Part shown: one piece after another, positions 44,359-52,504 of the stretch
Layout: each line of letters begins with the position of its first letter
How positions within the stretch are numbered: position 1 is the stretch's first letter
Assembly: GCA_016872775.1 (NCBI GenBank)
Contig: VGZA01000012.1
Location: forward strand, 49,563-113,562
Origin: Planctomycetota bacterium
Lineage (GTDB): Bacteria; Planctomycetota; Planctomycetia; Pirellulales; Pirellulaceae
Reading direction: 5' to 3'
DNA length: 64,000 nucleotides
Made by a program: the position numbers and the translations under genes
Notes under the pieces: generated by a model
The model's input: the letters and a program-made list of their open reading frames with translations, nothing else
Database searches by the model: none
Told to the model about the DNA's origin: nothing

Positions 44359-46908
44359 ATGCTGCCGAACTCGTGGGAATCGCGATCGACGTCGCCATTG
44401 AGGCGCTTTGCAGGGCAACGTCGTCCCTGGATCGTGCCGTGGCCGATCGGCTTGCCAATCGTGGGACTGCTGGTGTTGATCGGATGCAGCGGTTGCCCCT
44501 CCCAGGCCCGGCAATCGCCATCCGTGTCGCCCAGTCCGTCGACGGTGCAATCGCCAGTCACCGCGGAAGAACTCTGGAATCGTACCCGAACTGCATACCG
44601 AACGGCTCGAGCCTATCGCGATCAAGCCACGATCCGCTTGACCTATCTGGAAGGGACGGAGCCGCGCGAAAGCAGCGCGCCACTGTCCGTGCAGTATGCG
44701 GCGCCCAACAAGATCCGATTTCAGACGTACCGCGCCGAAGGTGCCAGTGACGGCCAGCAACTGCGGATCATCGTTCACGATGAGGATACCGGCGACATCG
44801 ATCACCAGATTATCGTCCGGACCGTCGGTCAACGGCTTGGCGCCGCGGATCTTACGGGTGATCCGCTGCTCTATGCGCAAGCCACCAACGCGGTCGTGAC
44901 CGGCCCCTGGGGAAAATACGCTCCGCAGTTCGACTGGTTGCTGGGGGATCGGCATTTTCTCGTCGACGACGGCTTGGAAAAGCGGAACGAGCCGCAACTG
45001 CAACTGCTCGAATCCGATCTTGTGGAGGGCCATCGTTGCCAGCGGCTGGAAGCGGCCACGCCCCACGGAAAATTCCTGTTCTGGATCGACGAATCGAATT
45101 ACGTGATTCGCCGCATGCGCTATCCGAACGAATCGCTGGAAAAGCAAATGTTGGATTCGCCGGAAATCAAGCACGTGCAACTGGTGGCGGAATTCCACGG
45201 CGCGGAGTTGCTTGACCAGTTGAGCGACGCGTCGTTCCAATTGCCGATCCCTGACGGCGCGCGTCAGGTTCAGTTCTTCGTGGCCCCGCCGCAGCCGCTT
45301 CCTTCGAAGCTGTTCGGCCAGCAGGCCGGCCCGTTTTCCCTGCATGATCCAGGCGGGGGAAGGCTGACACGCGACGACATTGCTGGAAAATTCGCCGTAC
45401 TGCTATGGTTCAGCGACCATCCCACCTGTGCGACGACACTGCAGCAGTTCGATCGCGTCCGCCTGGCGTTGGAGACCGACGACCGCTTTCGCTTTCACGC
45501 CGTCTGCACCGAACCGTCCACGATGAGCAACCAGGCAGTGGAAGATCGGATGCGACGCTGGAATGTAAAGACGCCGCTATTGCGCGACCTGGATGCCCAC
45601 GGCCTGGAGATGTTCCAGATCGTCGGCACGCCAACCGTTGTCGTACTCGACACCGAATCCCGCGTGCAGATATTTGAGATGGGTGCCAATCCGCGGCTGG
45701 AGCAGCAACTGCCCGCAGTGCTGCGCCGGCTGGGAAACGGCGAGGACCTGGCTGCCGAGTTGCTGCGAGAATCGGAGCGGGAACGGCAAGAGTACGAACG
45801 GCGCCTGACACTCGCCGCCAGCGGCGCCGCGCCGGCCGTCATCGATATTCCAGCCGTGGAAATCAAACCACATAGCGAACCGCGGCACCTGCGCCTGGAA
45901 ACCGTCTGGTCGCTGCGGGAACTCAGCGGGCCGGGAAATATCACGGTCTTCGAAGACGATGGCAAAACCCGATTCCTGATCCTCGACCAAAGCCGACAAC
46001 TGGTGCAGGTCAATGTGCCCGGAGAAATCGAACGCCGATTCGCTTTGCCCCAGAACGAACAAGACAGCCGTCCGTTCAGCATTGTGCGCACGGCCCGGAC
46101 GGAATCCGGCGGACGCGTCTACGCACTGGCGGCACTGTTCGGTCGCAAGATGATCGTCCTGGACGAACGCGGCGCGCCCCAATGGAGCTATCCCCCCGAC
46201 GACGAGGAACACCCCGGCATTCACGACGTGCTTGTCGAAGATCTGGATGCGGACGGCAATCTGGAATTCTACGTCGCGTTCTGGGGAACCCAGGGAATCC
46301 ACGCGCTGGGCCCCGACGGTCAGCGCAACTGGTCCGATCGAACCATGCTTTCCGTGTTGTCCCTCGCGGCCAGCGCGCCCAATGCGGTCGGTTGGCGAAA
46401 ACTGCTGGCGGCGGGCGAAACGGGCCGACTGCTGCGCGTCAATCAGTTCGGGAATGCCGACCGACCCATCGACGTTCCGAATTGGGCCATTCATCAGTTG
46501 TTCGGCGCGCGATTCGCGCTGAGTGACCCGGCGGGCGAAACGACGGGTGCGCAGGTCGCCTACGGGGGAATCTCGTATGCGAGCGAAACGCAGCGCACTT
46601 TCGTGGCGCTGAACGAGCAGTTTCAGGAACAGTGGAACTACCCGCTGCCGCCCGGTCAGCCGCGGAATCCGATCGAGTTTGTGACCTCCGGTTGGCTGAT
46701 CAGCGCGGGCGGCGAGTGGGTGATTGCCGCCGCGGATGGCTCGGTGCACATGATCGCAGCCGACGGTGAGTTCTCCGACTATTTCTGCGTCGGTGAGGAA
46801 CTGACGGGAATTGCGGCCGCCCGTACCGGTGATCGGGGCCTGTTACTGATCGCGACGCCCACCGCGGTCACCGCCCTGGCGATCCATCCCGTTGAAAATG
46901 CACGCTAA
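44359..46908 (+). CDS. Lipoprotein with LolA-like, thioredoxin-like and beta-propeller domains
   Basis: 849 residues. A lipobox (LVLIGC, Cys at residue 43) follows the signal, so the protein is membrane-anchored outside the cytoplasm. Residues about 55-300 resemble LolA/DUF2092 beta-baskets (TAYRTARAYRDQATIRLTYL, VEGHRCQRLEAATPHGKFLF). Residues about 320-480 are thioredoxin-like (GKFAVLLWFSDHPTCATTLQQ, IVGTPTVVVLDTESRVQIFEM) but have one Cys instead of CxxC. Residues about 525-849 are an FG-GAP/PQQ-like propeller (VEDLDADGNLEFYVAFWGTQG). The combination suggests a binding or sensing role rather than redox exchange. Transcription is divergent from the LarA-like gene; the neighbourhood gives no pathway. 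Confidence 0.75.
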   Translation: MLPNSWESRSTSPLRRFAGQRRPWIVPWPIGLPIVGLLVLIGCSGCPSQARQSPSVSPSPSTVQSPVTAEELWNRTRTAYRTARAYRDQATIRLTYLEGTEPRESSAPLSVQYAAPNKIRFQTYRAEGASDGQQLRIIVHDEDTGDIDHQIIVRTVGQRLGAADLTGDPLLYAQATNAVVTGPWGKYAPQFDWLLGDRHFLVDDGLEKRNEPQLQLLESDLVEGHRCQRLEAATPHGKFLFWIDESNYVIRRMRYPNESLEKQMLDSPEIKHVQLVAEFHGAELLDQLSDASFQLPIPDGARQVQFFVAPPQPLPSKLFGQQAGPFSLHDPGGGRLTRDDIAGKFAVLLWFSDHPTCATTLQQFDRVRLALETDDRFRFHAVCTEPSTMSNQAVEDRMRRWNVKTPLLRDLDAHGLEMFQIVGTPTVVVLDTESRVQIFEMGANPRLEQQLPAVLRRLGNGEDLAAELLRESERERQEYERRLTLAASGAAPAVIDIPAVEIKPHSEPRHLRLETVWSLRELSGPGNITVFEDDGKTRFLILDQSRQLVQVNVPGEIERRFALPQNEQDSRPFSIVRTARTESGGRVYALAALFGRKMIVLDERGAPQWSYPPDDEEHPGIHDVLVEDLDADGNLEFYVAFWGTQGIHALGPDGQRNWSDRTMLSVLSLAASAPNAVGWRKLLAAGETGRLLRVNQFGNADRPIDVPNWAIHQLFGARFALSDPAGETTGAQVAYGGISYASETQRTFVALNEQFQEQWNYPLPPGQPRNPIEFVTSGWLISAGGEWVIAAADGSVHMIAADGEFSDYFCVGEELTGIAAARTGDRGLLLIATPTAVTALAIHPVENAR

Positions 46909-47099
46909 ACCGTTGCTCGAGCATCTTGGCGCGACGTGCGCGATTGGGCTTTTCCGCCAAAGATCGTGGCGTCTTCTCGTGATATGAAAGCTGGCAAGCG
47001 GTTGATACTCAATCCAGGCAGATCCACTGGGAACAGTTAACTTTCTCGCAATCGAGGTAACTTTTCCCAGGCTGGAGCGTAATCTGCTGGGAGCCGCTG

Positions 47100-47641
47100 A
47101 TGGGGACGATCGAAGAGATTTATCGAGCCTACTCCGCCGACGTCTACCGATTCGCAAGCTGGCTTTGGGCGATTTGACCGAAGCAGAGGACATAGTCTCT
47201 GAGACATTTATGCGGCTGTTGGGCAGCCTTGAGGACTTGCAAGTGGGAACGGTGAAGGCATACGCATTGGCGATTGCACGAAACGGCTTCATTAGTCGAC
47301 GGAGACGGAAGGGGCGGGACAGTGAACTTCCGGATGGACTTCTGGACCGTTTTCCGCCGCCGGATGAAGCTGTGAAGGGGGACGCTCTTCCACCTCTGCG
47401 GCGGGAGAAAGAACTCGAAGTGCTCCTTCGGACGAAACGGTTGGTCTGGGTCCGCGATGCACTTTTCTGGATCGCCGTGTTCCTATCTGCGACGCCTCTT
47501 ACTGTCTGGGACACGTCTTGGGGCAGCGGCTGGCTCATACGAGACTTCCCGTGGTTAGCGTGTGGACTTGGGGTCGGGGCGACAATTGTTTGGTGTTCCT
47601 ATTTTTCAATGAAACGGCGGTTGTCCGTGATGGGGCGGTGA
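47100..47641 (+). pseudogene. ECF sigma factor, frameshifted, with a membrane-protein tail
   Basis: The ATG at 47100 has GGGAG about 7 nt upstream. The frame reads MGTIEEIYRAYSADVYRFAS, then WLWAI and a stop at 47175-47177. From 47165 the next frame continues with GDLTEAEDIVSETFMRLLGS and AYALAIARNGFISRRRRKG, sigma region 2. No region 4 follows. Instead PDEAVKGDA leads into LRREKELEVLLRTKRLVWVR and two membrane helices (ALFWIAVFLSATPL and WLACGLGVGATIVWCSYF). So a frameshift and probably a deletion joined the sigma gene to the tail of a membrane (anti-sigma-like?) gene. Residues after about 110 may therefore be a separate reading. Confidence 0.65.
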
Positions 47642-47687
47642 ATTCGATTCCGCAGCAGTTACCCAATCGCGAATTTGGAGGTGTGAA

Positions 47688-47873
47688 ATGGTCGAGGCGA
47701 TCAAGCGAGGCGTCATCGGCCTGACGATCGGTCTAGGAATTTCGGGACTGATTATGTTCATACAACCTGTCCCATGGTCGTGGCAAAGAACGATCGTGGC
47801 CATCGGTTTCGCATCATTCAGTGGTCCGTTTGGAACAGTGCTCGCGACGCGGCGCGCGTTCCGCGTTTCCTAA
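47688..47873 (+). CDS. Small two-helix membrane protein (61 aa)
   Basis: A strong ribosome-binding site (GGAGG, 6 nt before the ATG) supports the start. The product has two hydrophobic segments (GVIGLTIGLGISGLIMF and IVAIGFASFSGPFGTVL) separated by VPWSWQR, with charged ends. I do not recognise a family. It follows the broken sigma gene by 46 bp and may have been its operon partner. Confidence 0.6.
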   Translation: MVEAIKRGVIGLTIGLGISGLIMFIQPVPWSWQRTIVAIGFASFSGPFGTVLATRRAFRVS

Positions 47874-48040
47874 AAATCGCCGCCGGCAACTGCGGCAGTA
47901 CTCAGGGTAGCCGGAGCGACGGCGACCCCGGGCTACGCTGCAGAAAATCCCTTTCGAGGAACGGGGCGGCTTTTCGCGGCTTGACGGTCACTGGTGGCTC
48001 GATGGCCTGGACCATTACACTTTTACGTTGCTTGTTCACC

Positions 48041-48070
48041 AGCCGGTCGGGTCGGGAGACCTGACCGGCT
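48041..48070. promoter_or_regulatory. Long hairpin just upstream of the esterase gene
   Basis: AGCCGGTCGGGTC pairs with GACCTGACCGGCT (13 bp including one G-U) around a GGGA tetraloop. It ends 35 bp before the esterase start codon, in the leader. It may be an attenuator, a terminator of the small membrane-protein unit, or a dispersed repeat; no U-run follows, so attenuation is not shown. Confidence 0.5.
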
Positions 48071-48104
48071 TTCAACAGACAACACCAACGGAGTTTCACA
48101 GTTC

Positions 48105-49313
48105 ATGTCGATGCCATCCCCAACTTCGCTATTGCGTTGTTCCTCATTACTGGTTTTCCTGTTGTCGGTATCGGCGGCACGGGAATCGGCTGCGGCGGGA
48201 CCCCCACTCACACTGCTCTGGCCGGACGGCGCGCCCGGCGCCGTGGGGACCGAGGAAAACGACAAGCCGGGCGTGCGGATCTACTTGCCTCCCAAAGAGA
48301 AAGCGACCGGAGCCGCTGTGGTGATCTGCCCGGGAGGCGGCTACGGCATCCTCGCGACCGATCACGAAGGACACCAGATCGCGCGCTGGTTCAACAGTTT
48401 GGGCGTGGCGGGCTTCGTGTTGCAGTACCGGCATGCGCCGAAGTACCGGCATCCGATACCGTTGACGGATGCCCAGCGGGCGATTCGGCTGGTGCGCGCT
48501 GAAAGCGAGAAGTTCGGTATCTCACCGCGTCGAATCGGAATCATGGGCTTTTCCGCCGGCGGCCATCTGGCGTCGACCGCGGCAACCCATTTTGACGCCG
48601 GCGATCCTGCGTCCGAGGATCGCATCGCAAAAGTCAATTGCCGGCCCGATTTTGCGATCCTCTGTTATCCGGTCATCAGCATGACGGAGAGCTTCGGGCA
48701 TGCGGGGTCTCGAAGAAATCTCCTGGGCGAAAATCCGGAAGCGGGACTCGCCGAGTCACTCTCCAACGAAAAGCAGGTAACCAAAGATACGCCTCCGACT
48801 TTCCTGTTCCATACCGGGGATGACTCGGGCGTGCCCGTGGAAAACAGCCTGGCATTTTATGCCGCGTTGCGCCGCGCGGGCGTAGCCGCGGAGCTGCATG
48901 TCTACCAGGTCGGACCGCATGGAGTGGGCCTCGCATTCGCCGATCCCGAGTTATTCGGTTGGAAGGATCGGCTGGCCGCCTGGATTCGGACGAACGGCTT
49001 GCTGGCCGAGTCCCCACGGATGGCCGTGACCGGCACGATAACGCTGGACGGAAAACCGCTGCGCTGGGGAATGATCTCCCTGGTACCCGAGCAATCGAAT
49101 CAGCCGCTGGCCTGGACGATGATCTCCAATGGAAAATACTCGATCGCCGCCAACCGTGGCCCGGGTCAAGGCGTGCACCGCGTCGAGGTGTTTCATCTGG
49201 GCAGCGTTGAGCCACGCCCGACGCTGGAAGACGTGATCAAATTCGAGCACCCCACAGCGGTCACGTTGCGCGGCGAATCCCAGGTCGTCGACCTGAGCTT
49301 GTCGAGCAAATGA
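48105..49313 (+). CDS. Exported alpha/beta hydrolase (acetylxylan-esterase-like) with C-terminal carboxypeptidase-regulatory-like domain
   Basis: 402 residues from the ATG at 48105 (GGAG about 12 nt upstream), opening a signal peptide (SLLRCSSLLVFLLSVSAARE). The esterase core has the oxyanion segment VVICPGGGYGILATDHEGHQ, the nucleophile motif GIMGFSAGGHLAST (G-x-S-x-G), the Asp in FLFHTGDDSGVPVENSLAFY and the His in YQVGPHGVGLA. This is the carbohydrate-esterase/endo-xylanase-associated subgroup common in Planctomycetes. The last 90 residues (AVTGTITLDGKPLRWGMISL) form a carboxypeptidase-regulatory-like beta-sandwich. It is likely to remove acetyl groups from plant or algal polysaccharide outside the cell. 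Confidence 0.88.
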   Translation: MSMPSPTSLLRCSSLLVFLLSVSAARESAAAGPPLTLLWPDGAPGAVGTEENDKPGVRIYLPPKEKATGAAVVICPGGGYGILATDHEGHQIARWFNSLGVAGFVLQYRHAPKYRHPIPLTDAQRAIRLVRAESEKFGISPRRIGIMGFSAGGHLASTAATHFDAGDPASEDRIAKVNCRPDFAILCYPVISMTESFGHAGSRRNLLGENPEAGLAESLSNEKQVTKDTPPTFLFHTGDDSGVPVENSLAFYAALRRAGVAAELHVYQVGPHGVGLAFADPELFGWKDRLAAWIRTNGLLAESPRMAVTGTITLDGKPLRWGMISLVPEQSNQPLAWTMISNGKYSIAANRGPGQGVHRVEVFHLGSVEPRPTLEDVIKFEHPTAVTLRGESQVVDLSLSSK

Positions 49314-49329
49314 CGATGTGTAAGCCATT

Positions 49330-49350
49330 GCTGGGGCTGGAAGCCCCAGC
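49330..49350. terminator. Palindrome between convergent esterase and methyltransferase genes
   Basis: GCTGGGGCT and its exact complement AGCCCCAGC flank a GGA loop; the same core and CCACG flank occur at 10811-10835. It lies in the 42-bp gap between the stops at 49313 and 49356, so it should terminate transcription from both sides. Confidence 0.65.
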
Positions 49351-49355
49351 CACGA

Positions 49356-50024
49356 CTAAGCTGCTTCCTTGCGCGCGGACCAAGTCCAATGCCGATCGCT
49401 CGTCATCGCCACACTCTCGTTCGGAAAGCCCAGTTCCGCGGCGAGAGCGCGGATTTCCGCCAATGTGAGCGCGGCATGCAGCGATTCACGGAACATCCGA
49501 CGAGCATGCTCGGATTCGTTCCTCGCGTAGGTTTCGACGAGCTGTTCGAGTTCCTCCTGGGAATCGGGCCGGCAAAGGTCGCGAATGAAGAGCAGACCAC
49601 CGGCTCGCGTGACGCGAACCGCTTCTCGGAGCAGTTCGCGGGGTTCCGGGATATGATGCACGATACTGTTCGACATCAGCGTGTCGAACATGCCGTCCCG
49701 AAACGGCATCTTCTTGGCGTCGACATGCGCCAATTGGATCCGATGCGTCAACATCGCGATCTCCAGGCGGTAACGGGCCAGTTCCAGCATCTCGATCGAC
49801 AGGTCGGCCGCGATCACGCGGCATTCGGGGTGGCGGCGGCAGAGCTCGATCGGTATCAGCGCCGTTCCGGTTCCAAGGTCGAGCAGATCGCCGGGCTCCG
49901 GCGCCACCGCCAGCAGATCGTCGACGAACCGCGCGTTGACCTGGGAATGATCCATCTGGTCGTAGGCGGCCGCCTCGTCGGGGCTGTCCATCACTTCCGG
50001 CTCAAGGATCCGTTCAAGCGCCAT
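49356..50024 (-). CDS. Class I SAM-dependent methyltransferase
   Basis: 222 residues of the Methyltransf_11/25 type. Motif I is GDLLDLGTGTALIPIELCRR (near residue 46), the acidic loop is VIAADLSIEMLELARYR, motif II/III is VDAKKMPFRDGMFDTLMSNS and IVHHIPEPRELLREAVRVTR. GGLLFIRDLCRPDSQEE follows. The substrate cannot be told from sequence. It is transcribed with the permease gene: its start lies 11 bp inside the permease gene's 3' end, so the two are probably co-translated. Confidence 0.85.
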   Translation of the reverse strand: MALERILEPEVMDSPDEAAAYDQMDHSQVNARFVDDLLAVAPEPGDLLDLGTGTALIPIELCRRHPECRVIAADLSIEMLELARYRLEIAMLTHRIQLAHVDAKKMPFRDGMFDTLMSNSIVHHIPEPRELLREAVRVTRAGGLLFIRDLCRPDSQEELEQLVETYARNESEHARRMFRESLHAALTLAEIRALAAELGFPNESVAMTSDRHWTWSARKEAA

Positions 50025-51633
50025 GGGAACCCTCGCCGTGATGCGCAGTCTCGACCCGCTCGTCGTGGCAGCGCTTCCACCACGAGCCCCAACAGGCGAT
50101 CAACAGACCGGCCGACAAGTAACCGGCAACGTATTGCCAGACGAGTCCCTGCAAGTGCGCTGGCAGCATCCACGGCAGCAGCAACGGGCCTTGCTGCAAC
50201 GGAGAATGAATGACACCGCAGAAGGCGCAGAGCGCCGCCACGCATAACCAGGCCGCCGCGCGATGCAATTGCCGATCGATGATGGCGGCCAGCGCGGAGG
50301 CCCACAAGAGGCTGGTGACGATAAAGCCGTTGTTCAGCATCAATATGGTCTGCAGGTCGGATCGTTGAGGTTCTTTCAAGGCGGCGAGATCACTGCCGCC
50401 GAGCAGTCGACTGGCGGAGATCCAGGCCAATGCGCCGAGCGCCGGCACGCAGGCGATAGCGACCGCGGAATAGTGGCGTCGCGGCGTCGCGGCAAAACTC
50501 TGGGCCGTGATCTCCAGACCGACGAAGACCAGGATCGGCAGGACTGTCGCTTTGGGAATCGCCCAGTAAAAATAACCGAACAGCCCCAGCACGCCGGCGA
50601 GACCGACGAAGAGTGCCGTGGCGAGCGTATAGGCGGCCCGACCACCCATCGCTTTATACGCCGGATGACCAATGTAGGGAGTCGTCTGAATCACTCCGCC
50701 GAACAGCGCCGCAATGAGTGTCGCCAGCGCCTCGACGGCGATCACCTCGCGCGTGTCAAATTCGTCGCCGGCCGCGGCGGCGCTCTCCGTGCAGTCAATT
50801 CCACCGACAACAGTTCCCAGTGCCAAGGGAATCACCACCGGAAGGTACGATACCGCGTCGTGGATTTCCGCAACCCAAGTGAATGGAAAAACGCTGAGCC
50901 AGACCGTCGGAAAAACACCTAGCCGCGGATCGATCGTCGGCTCGGCATGAATCGCTCCGATGCCCAGCATCAGGTAATAAATCGCCGATGCGATCAAGAG
51001 TGTTCCGAGCGTGCCGGGCATGCCCCACGGCATGCGGATGCGCCCCACAAGGGAGGTCAGTATCAGCGACAGGGCAACCAAACCGACCACCGGGTAGTGG
51101 AACATTTCCAGCATCGGCAAGAAACTGATCAGCACCAGCGCAATGGCCGCCAGGGAGCCGAGCAATCCGGCACGCGGGATCATCCGACGGATCCGATTCG
51201 AACCGAGAGCGCAGACCATCTTGAACAGGCCGCTGAAAAACAACGAACAGATGCCGATCCGCCAGGCGTATAAAGCGGAGTCCTCGACGCTGAGTTGCAT
51301 CTGGTCGAGGGCGTGACGGTAGGCTGGGCCAAGTACAAAAAAGACCATGCCCAGGGTACTGGGGGTGTCCAAGCCGAGCGGCATGGCGGTGATGTCGGTC
51401 CGGCCAGTCCGCCGGGCCAACCGCAACGCCATCACGAAAAACAACAGGTCCCCCACCAGCACGCCCACCGCCGTGCCCGGAACCATCGCTTGGAAAGCAA
51501 ACTGTGTAGGAAATTCAAAAACCGACGCGAGCAACCCGACCGTCAACAACAGGTCGGCAACGTTGTCTAACATCAAGCCAAAGAAGGCGTTTACGTCGCC
51601 AGGGGCGGCCCAGGAATAGCGTTGTTTCGGCAC
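50014..51633 (-). CDS. NCS2-type (xanthine/uracil permease-like) membrane transporter
   Basis: 539 residues with about 12-14 membrane helices. The N-terminus (PGDVNAFFGLMLDNVADLLL) and core (DITAMPLGLDTPSTLGMVFF, GVIQTTPYIGHPAYKAMGGR, VLPILVFVGLEITAQSF) resemble the NCS2/AzgA/SulP fold group. The segment GGIDCTESAAAAGDEFDTRE lies where AzgA-type permeases have motif 1. The substrate is probably a purine or pyrimidine but not certain; the sequence is divergent enough for a sulfate or other anion relative to be considered. It overlaps the methyltransferase gene by 11 bp. Confidence 0.75.
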   Translation of the reverse strand: MPKQRYSWAAPGDVNAFFGLMLDNVADLLLTVGLLASVFEFPTQFAFQAMVPGTAVGVLVGDLLFFVMALRLARRTGRTDITAMPLGLDTPSTLGMVFFVLGPAYRHALDQMQLSVEDSALYAWRIGICSLFFSGLFKMVCALGSNRIRRMIPRAGLLGSLAAIALVLISFLPMLEMFHYPVVGLVALSLILTSLVGRIRMPWGMPGTLGTLLIASAIYYLMLGIGAIHAEPTIDPRLGVFPTVWLSVFPFTWVAEIHDAVSYLPVVIPLALGTVVGGIDCTESAAAAGDEFDTREVIAVEALATLIAALFGGVIQTTPYIGHPAYKAMGGRAAYTLATALFVGLAGVLGLFGYFYWAIPKATVLPILVFVGLEITAQSFAATPRRHYSAVAIACVPALGALAWISASRLLGGSDLAALKEPQRSDLQTILMLNNGFIVTSLLWASALAAIIDRQLHRAAAWLCVAALCAFCGVIHSPLQQGPLLLPWMLPAHLQGLVWQYVAGYLSAGLLIACWGSWWKRCHDERVETAHHGEGSHGA

Positions 51634-51868
51634 TTTGATTCAGTTGGCACGGCCTTTGCGGAATAGTCGAGTCGTTACTGTAAACCGCCCGAATCGGGGT
51701 GTCAAACCGCAGCCGGAGATTCGCCTGCGGCCCAGCGAGACAGCCAAGGATGGTTTGGTCGCGTCCTGGTTTCTTGTTACGATGGCCGCTCGGATAGCAG
51801 GTTTTCGGTTTTTCCGAGCCAGGTGGTTATTCCTGTCGAACCATTCTCCTGACCATCCGTAGACGATT

Positions 51869-52504
51869 ATGTGCCTCACCTTGGAAATGACCGAAACCAA
51901 CGAAGAATCCTCCGGCGCGCCGCAGACGGACGAAGCCCTGCTCATCCGTTACCGCGAGACCGATGACCGGCACCTGTTTGAGGAGTTGGTACGTCGATAT
52001 GAACGAGAAATCTTCAGCTATTTGCGGCGGTACCTCGGGGATGCCGAATTGGCGGAAGATGTGTTTCAGGCCACCTTTTTACAGGTACATCTGAAACGGG
52101 ATCAGTTCGAGGAAGGACGAAAATTCCGACCTTGGTTGTACACGGTCGCCACGAACCAGGCAATTGATGCACAGCGACGGAATCGCCGTCACCGAATGAC
52201 GAGCCTCGACCAGCCCAAGGGGCAAGGCGAGGAGTTGGGAAAAATGGTGGATATGCTGGTCGGATCCGACCCGGATCCGCTGGCGAACATCAACGGAATG
52301 GAACGCAAGGAGTGGGTGCGCCGAACGGTCGATCAGTTGCCGGAGATGCTGAAATCGGTCGTGGTATTGGTTTACTATCAGGGGATGAAATATCGAGACG
52401 CTGCGGGAGTTTTGGATATCCCGGTCGGAACCGTCAAAAGCCGTCTGCACACAGCGATCTTGAAACTCTCGGAAATTTGGAATCAGCGTAACGAAGAGCC
52501 ATGA
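51869..52504 (+). CDS. ECF-type RNA polymerase sigma factor
   Basis: 211 residues. Region 2 is FEELVRRYEREIFSYLRRYL plus LAEDVFQATFLQVHLKRDQF and FRPWLYTVATNQAIDAQRRN. Region 4 is LPEMLKSVVVLVYYQGMKYR and LDIPVGTVKSRLHTAILKLS. The ATG at 51869 is used; the ATG at 51887 (MTETNEES) is equally possible. The last codons overlap the next gene's ATG as ATGA, so sigma factor and downstream membrane protein are co-translated, the usual arrangement for a sigma/anti-sigma pair. It is divergent from the NCS2 gene by 235 bp. Confidence 0.9.
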   Translation: MCLTLEMTETNEESSGAPQTDEALLIRYRETDDRHLFEELVRRYEREIFSYLRRYLGDAELAEDVFQATFLQVHLKRDQFEEGRKFRPWLYTVATNQAIDAQRRNRRHRMTSLDQPKGQGEELGKMVDMLVGSDPDPLANINGMERKEWVRRTVDQLPEMLKSVVVLVYYQGMKYRDAAGVLDIPVGTVKSRLHTAILKLSEIWNQRNEEP

